Positions 15,356 to 18,153 of a DNA stretch of 18,153 bases are shown here, in pieces (the first letter of the stretch is position 1; each line of letters opens with the position of its first letter). Below the pieces are notes generated by a model, which saw only the letters and a list, made by a program, of their open reading frames with translations, had not been told where the DNA came from and did not search any database. The stretch is from assembly GCA_030840415.1 (NCBI GenBank), contig JAVEEO010000373.1:1-18153 (forward strand), given 5' to 3'. Source of the stretch: Pseudonocardiales bacterium. Lineage in GTDB: Bacteria; Actinomycetota; Actinomycetes; Mycobacteriales; Jatrophihabitantaceae. A program made the translations under genes and the position numbers.

Positions 15356-15385
15356 ACGCTAACGTCCGTGCTGATACCCCGTCAA
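15356..15385 (-). promoter_or_regulatory. sigma-A-type promoter of the cbtB operon
   Basis: Minus strand: -35 TTGACG (15380-15385), 18-bp spacer, -10 TAGCGT (15356-15361). The expected start near 15349 falls just before the riboswitch closing helix. The -10 box is inside an inverted repeat CGGACG-CTAA-CGTCCG (15353-15368), a possible operator. Confidence 0.65.
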
Positions 15386-15389
15386 CCGC

Positions 15390-16175
15390 TCAGCTGCTGT
15401 CACGCCAGGCCACCCACTCGCGCACCGCGCTCAGGTCGTAGGACGGGCCGCCCAGACCGATGGTGAACAGCCGCGCGCCGGCCTCCACGAACGCCGGTCC
15501 GACCTCGGCCGGGTCGCCCGGTTGCACCCCGACCGAGCGTTCGATCTCGCCGACGTCCCGGCCGATCTCGGCGCACCAGCGGGCCAGCACCTCGGATTTG
15601 TGCCTGAAGGTGTCCAGGTCGGAGAACGAGTGCCAGATGTCGGCGTGCCGAGCGACCATCCGCAGCGTCTTGCGCTCGCCGCCGCCCCCGATCAGCACCG
15701 GGATCTTGCGGGTCGGCGCCGGGTTCAGCTGCGCCCACCGCTGCTCGATCCGGGGCAGCGCCTCGGCCAACTCGTCCAGCCGGGAGCCGGCGGTGCCGAA
15801 GTCGTAGCCGTAGGCCTGGTAGTCCTTCTCGAACCAGCCGGAGCCGATTCCGAGGATCAGCCGCCCGTCACTGACGTGGTCCACCGTGCGGGCCATGTCG
15901 GCCAGCAGGTCCGGGTTGCGGTAGCTGTTGCAGGTGACCAGCGCGCCGATTTCGATCCTCGAGGTCTGCTCGGCCCAGGCGCCCAGCATGGTCCAGCATT
16001 CGAAGTGCTTGCCGTCCGCGTCGCCGTAGAGCGGGTAGAAGTGGTCCCAGTTGAAGGCGATGTCGACGCCGATGTCCTCGGCCTCGGCTACCGCGCGCCG
16101 GATCTCGGCGTAGTCGGCGTGCTGCGGCTGGATCTGGACGCCGATCCGGATAGGGGAAGAGGAGGAGTTCGTCAC
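15390..16175 (-). CDS. LLM-class F420-dependent oxidoreductase
   Basis: A 261-residue TIM-barrel enzyme of the luciferase-like monooxygenase superfamily that uses F420 rather than FMN. Signatures: IRIGVQIQPQHADY, FNWDHFYPLYGD, RIEIGALVTCNSYRNPDLLADMARTVDHVSDGR, LGIGSGWFEKDYQAYG, KIPVLIGGGGERKTLRMVARHAD. The annotated-style longer frame to 16340 is wrong: GTG 16175 has a TAGCGT box 7 nt upstream and matches family length. Its -10 box begins with the stop codon of the upstream membrane-protein gene, 10 nt away. Substrate unknown. Confidence 0.92.
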   Translation of the reverse strand: MTNSSSSPIRIGVQIQPQHADYAEIRRAVAEAEDIGVDIAFNWDHFYPLYGDADGKHFECWTMLGAWAEQTSRIEIGALVTCNSYRNPDLLADMARTVDHVSDGRLILGIGSGWFEKDYQAYGYDFGTAGSRLDELAEALPRIEQRWAQLNPAPTRKIPVLIGGGGERKTLRMVARHADIWHSFSDLDTFRHKSEVLARWCAEIGRDVGEIERSVGVQPGDPAEVGPAFVEAGARLFTIGLGGPSYDLSAVREWVAWRDSS

Positions 16176-16182
16176 CCAGCCG

Positions 16183-16188
16183 ACGCTA
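16183..16188 (-). promoter_or_regulatory. -10 box (TAGCGT) overlapping a stop codon
   Basis: On the minus strand the first three bases of TAGCGT are the TAG stop of the upstream membrane gene; 7 nt later comes GTG 16175. Confidence 0.5.
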
Positions 16189-17139
16189 CCGCGAATAGCC
16201 CGGCGGCGGCTGCCGGACCCCGGCCGCGGCCTGCTGCAGGTCCACCGCCAACTGCTCCTTGCGCATCCGCAGGTCGACGTAGAGCAGCGAGTCCACGCTG
16301 GCCTGGAACGGTGCCGCGAAGGTGGCCACCACGCCGGCACCGAGGGCCGCGATCACCAGGTACGGCCAGGACAGTGACCCGTTGCCATTGCCGAGCAGGC
16401 CGGCCGGCTGGTCACCGGTGACCGCGGCGGCCAGGATGCCGCCCGCGATGCTGACCACCCCGCCGGCCACCGACACGATGCCGAAGCCCAGCGCCCGGAT
16501 CCCCCAGACCCGCCAGAAGGTGCCCCGGACCAGGTTCTGCGACCGTCGCAGGGCCGCGCCCAGTCCCTGGTTCTCGATGATCAGCGCCGGCACGGCCACC
16601 GCCCAGATCCCCCACAGCCGGATTCCCGGTGCCAGGAACAGCACCAGGCCCAGCGCCTCCAGCAGGCCGATCGCCAGCGACAGCGCGATCAGCCGCCAGA
16701 CCCGGGAGCGCACCTTCGACCACACCAGCTCCAGGCTGGCCGTCCGCCCGACCACGTCCTCGGTGACCACCACCACGACCATGCCGGTCAGCACCGCGGC
16801 GATGGTGCTGCCCACCAGCGACAACCCGAACGCGCTGCCCACCAGCTTGCCCAGCTGGTTCCAGTGCACCACCGGGTTGGCCGGATCGCTCTGGTCCAGC
16901 ACCTGCTGGCCGTGCAGGTCGGCGTAGCGCTGAAGGATCAGGGAGAGCACCGCCTGGACCGCGCCGGCCACCGCCGACAGGCTCAGCACGGTCTTGAGGT
17001 TGCGCCGGATAGCGGTGACGGCACCGCCGAGGACCTCGCTGACGTCCAGCGGCCGCAACGGGATGCAGCCGGGCTTGGGAGCCATCGCGCGGTAGTACGG
17101 ATTGGCAGGCGGGAACCCACCGTAGGGCGGCTGTACCAC
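16186..17139 (-). CDS. multi-pass membrane protein (glycerophosphodiester phosphodiesterase membrane-domain-like, DUF7847 type)
   Basis: A 317-residue membrane protein without catalytic motif. A short Pro/Tyr/Gly-rich cytoplasmic start is followed by IPLRPLDVSEVLGGAVTAIRRN, the entry box of this actinobacterial family. About six TM helices then follow, including LSLSAVAGAVQAVLSLIL, IAAVLTGMVVVVV, LLEALGLVLFLAPGIRLW, GFGIVSVAGGVVSIAGGIL and YLVIAALGAGVVATFAAPF, and a charged tail LRMRKEQLAVDLQQA. GTG 17139 is fixed by GAGGTGA 6 nt upstream. The function is unknown; a role in lipid or envelope handling is only suggested by the family name. Confidence 0.82.
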   Translation of the reverse strand: MVQPPYGGFPPANPYYRAMAPKPGCIPLRPLDVSEVLGGAVTAIRRNLKTVLSLSAVAGAVQAVLSLILQRYADLHGQQVLDQSDPANPVVHWNQLGKLVGSAFGLSLVGSTIAAVLTGMVVVVVTEDVVGRTASLELVWSKVRSRVWRLIALSLAIGLLEALGLVLFLAPGIRLWGIWAVAVPALIIENQGLGAALRRSQNLVRGTFWRVWGIRALGFGIVSVAGGVVSIAGGILAAAVTGDQPAGLLGNGNGSLSWPYLVIAALGAGVVATFAAPFQASVDSLLYVDLRMRKEQLAVDLQQAAAGVRQPPPGYSR

Positions 17140-17249
17140 GAACTCTCACCTCGTTCGGCGGTCGCGCGCCTACCGCGGGCGCAAGGCTGGTCGCCGCCCA
17201 TCCTGGCAGAGCGCCCGTCGGTCGCGCCGGGGCCCGGCGCAACGAGCGG

Positions 17250-17513
17250 TCAGCGGTGCAGGGCCGCCTGCAGGACGAGCATGCCGACCCCCGCGACCAG
17301 CAGCACGAACATCACGACCGAGGCCAGCACGATGGCGTCCAGGAAGCGGTCCTCGGCGGCGGCGGCGATCCCGGCCCGTTCGGCGCGCGCGTAGCCACGC
17401 TGGCGCCGCGGTGAGGAACCGGCCGGATCGGGCCGGTCGGCTGCCAGCTCTCCCGCACCGCGCGCGGCACCGGGCAGTCGCCGGGTCCGCCGAGGAAGGG
17501 CACCAATTGTCAC
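17250..17513 (-). CDS. small single-pass membrane protein
   Basis: About 87 residues: a basic, Arg/Pro-rich cytoplasmic part and one C-terminal TM helix (FLDAIVLASVVMFVLLVAGVGMLVL) ending QAALHR. No family recognised. Start unsure: GTG 17513 or the neighbouring TTG 17516; no SD. The duplicated ATTGGTG at the start (two copies 3 nt apart) makes the choice harder. The TM helix is convincing, which is the main reason to keep it. It could be a translated peptide of unknown role or a chance frame. Confidence 0.5.
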   Translation of the reverse strand: MTIGALPRRTRRLPGAARGAGELAADRPDPAGSSPRRQRGYARAERAGIAAAAEDRFLDAIVLASVVMFVLLVAGVGMLVLQAALHR

Positions 17514-17636
17514 CAATCCAGAGTCGGCCCGGCAGTCACCGGGGTGAAGACCCGAGTTCGAACTGCAACCTAGGCGTGACCAGTCGGCAACCCCGATCGC
17601 CGACGACCCGCTCAGCTGTCGGAGGTCGCTACTGCC

Positions 17637-17676
17637 GGCTAGCGGTGGCTAGCGGCAATCCAAGACAGCGCTAGCG
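17637..17676. repeat. GCTAGCG motif cluster
   Basis: GGCTAGCGG occurs twice one base apart (17637-17645 and 17647-17655), followed by the palindrome CGCTAGCG (17669-17676). Lies in the 225-bp gap between two minus-strand genes. CGCTAGCGA is also the core of the palindrome at 12650-12661. Confidence 0.5.
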
Positions 17677-17741
17677 AGTGCTACCGAGCGTCCCGGCGCC
17701 GCCGACAGCGCGCCTCGCCGATGGGTTTCGCCGCCGGCGGG

Positions 17742-18153
17742 TCAGTCCAGCTGCTGGGCGCGCAGGTAGCGCCCGAAGTGCGGCACCGTGAACGCGATCC
17801 GGCCGCGGGCTCCCGAGTAGATCAGCCCCTTCTTCATCAGGGCGTCCCGGGCCGGCGACAGTGACTGGGGCTTGCGGCCGAGCAACTCCGCCACTGCCGC
17901 CGTCGGCACCGACTCGGGCTCGGCGGCGGAGCTGCTCGCACCGGCCGATGCCGGGACCGAAGGTGAGGCGGAGGCGGAGGCGGACACCGATACCGAGGCC
18001 ATCCCATGCAGGTACTCCCGCTCGGCCGGGGTGGCCCGGTCGAACCGGGACCCGAAGAAGCCCACCGCGAGTTCCGCCTCGGCCAGCGGCGCGGCGACCC
18101 GGACGTCGGCGGCGGTGATCGGCGAGCCCGGCGCGACGTCCCAGACGGCCTTG
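17742..18153 (-). CDS. AAA-family ATPase, C-terminal winged-helix part (N-terminus outside window)
   Basis: The last 136 residues; the frame is open to the window edge. The pattern VWDVAPGSPITAADV, FFGSRFDRATPAEREYLHGMA, VAELLGRKPQSLSPARDALMKKGLIYSGARGRIAFTVPHFGRYLR is that of the C-terminal helical and winged-helix region of Orc1/Cdc6-like AAA ATPases common in actinomycetes. The nucleotide-binding motifs would be upstream of the window on this strand. A Ser/Ala/Val-rich stretch (SVSVSASASASPSVP..., about 17912-18000) interrupts the helical region and corresponds to a GCGGAG-like simple repeat. Role unknown. Confidence 0.75.
   Translation of the reverse strand, partial: KAVWDVAPGSPITAADVRVAAPLAEAELAVGFFGSRFDRATPAEREYLHGMASVSVSASASASPSVPASAGASSSAAEPESVPTAAVAELLGRKPQSLSPARDALMKKGLIYSGARGRIAFTVPHFGRYLRAQQLD

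Noticed and set aside
15390..16340. Long form of the LLM oxidoreductase starting at 16340
   Set aside because: The first 55 residues are Arg/Ser/Trp-rich and lie inside the upstream membrane gene; GTG 16175 fits family length and the -10 box.

Overview
The window is GC-rich DNA of actinobacterial type, probably from an actinomycete. The enzymes support this: an F420-dependent Ddn-like reductase, an LLM-class F420 oxidoreductase, a mycothiol-dependent isomerase-family protein, an actinobacterial bifunctional-type dCTP deaminase and an NTF2-domain penicillin-binding protein. Many genes have a TANNNT -10 box placed 6-8 nt before the start codon, so leaderless transcription looks common. The genus cannot be fixed from the sequence.

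Layout from left to right. (1) 1-5325: 3' part of a penicillin-binding protein, a Ddn-like F420 reductase, a seven-copy 18-19 bp tandem repeat, an OmpR-type response regulator overlapping its histidine kinase by ATGA, and a convergent secreted DUF5666-like protein. (2) 5464-8219: ElaA-type acetyltransferase, convergent and overlapping with a Baeyer-Villiger-type monooxygenase; a TetR regulator divergent from the monooxygenase, with a palindromic operator between them. The tetR 5' end carries a 15-bp minisatellite whose insertion appears to have split the original reading frame. (3) 8235-9152: an AT-richer orphan membrane protein with no recognised family. (4) 9498-11939: ilvE, a maleylpyruvate isomerase-family gene one base downstream, and convergent dcd. 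(5) 11965-13263: two divergent helix-turn-helix regulators across a motif-rich 336-bp gap, then tRNA-Gly(CCC). (6) 13285-15368: a cobalamin-riboswitch operon, cbtB-cbtA-FhuF-like Fe-S protein, read on the minus strand. (7) 15390-18153: LLM-class F420 oxidoreductase, a multi-pass membrane protein, a small membrane protein and the C-terminal part of an AAA ATPase, all on the minus strand.

Most genes are ordinary chromosomal ones. The least ordinary points are the tetR 5' repeat insertion with its 12-bp flanking repeats, the FhuF-like protein inside a B12-controlled cobalt-uptake operon, the orphan membrane protein, and the regulatory region between the two HTH genes. No CRISPR array, transposase, integrase or recognisable prophage module was seen.
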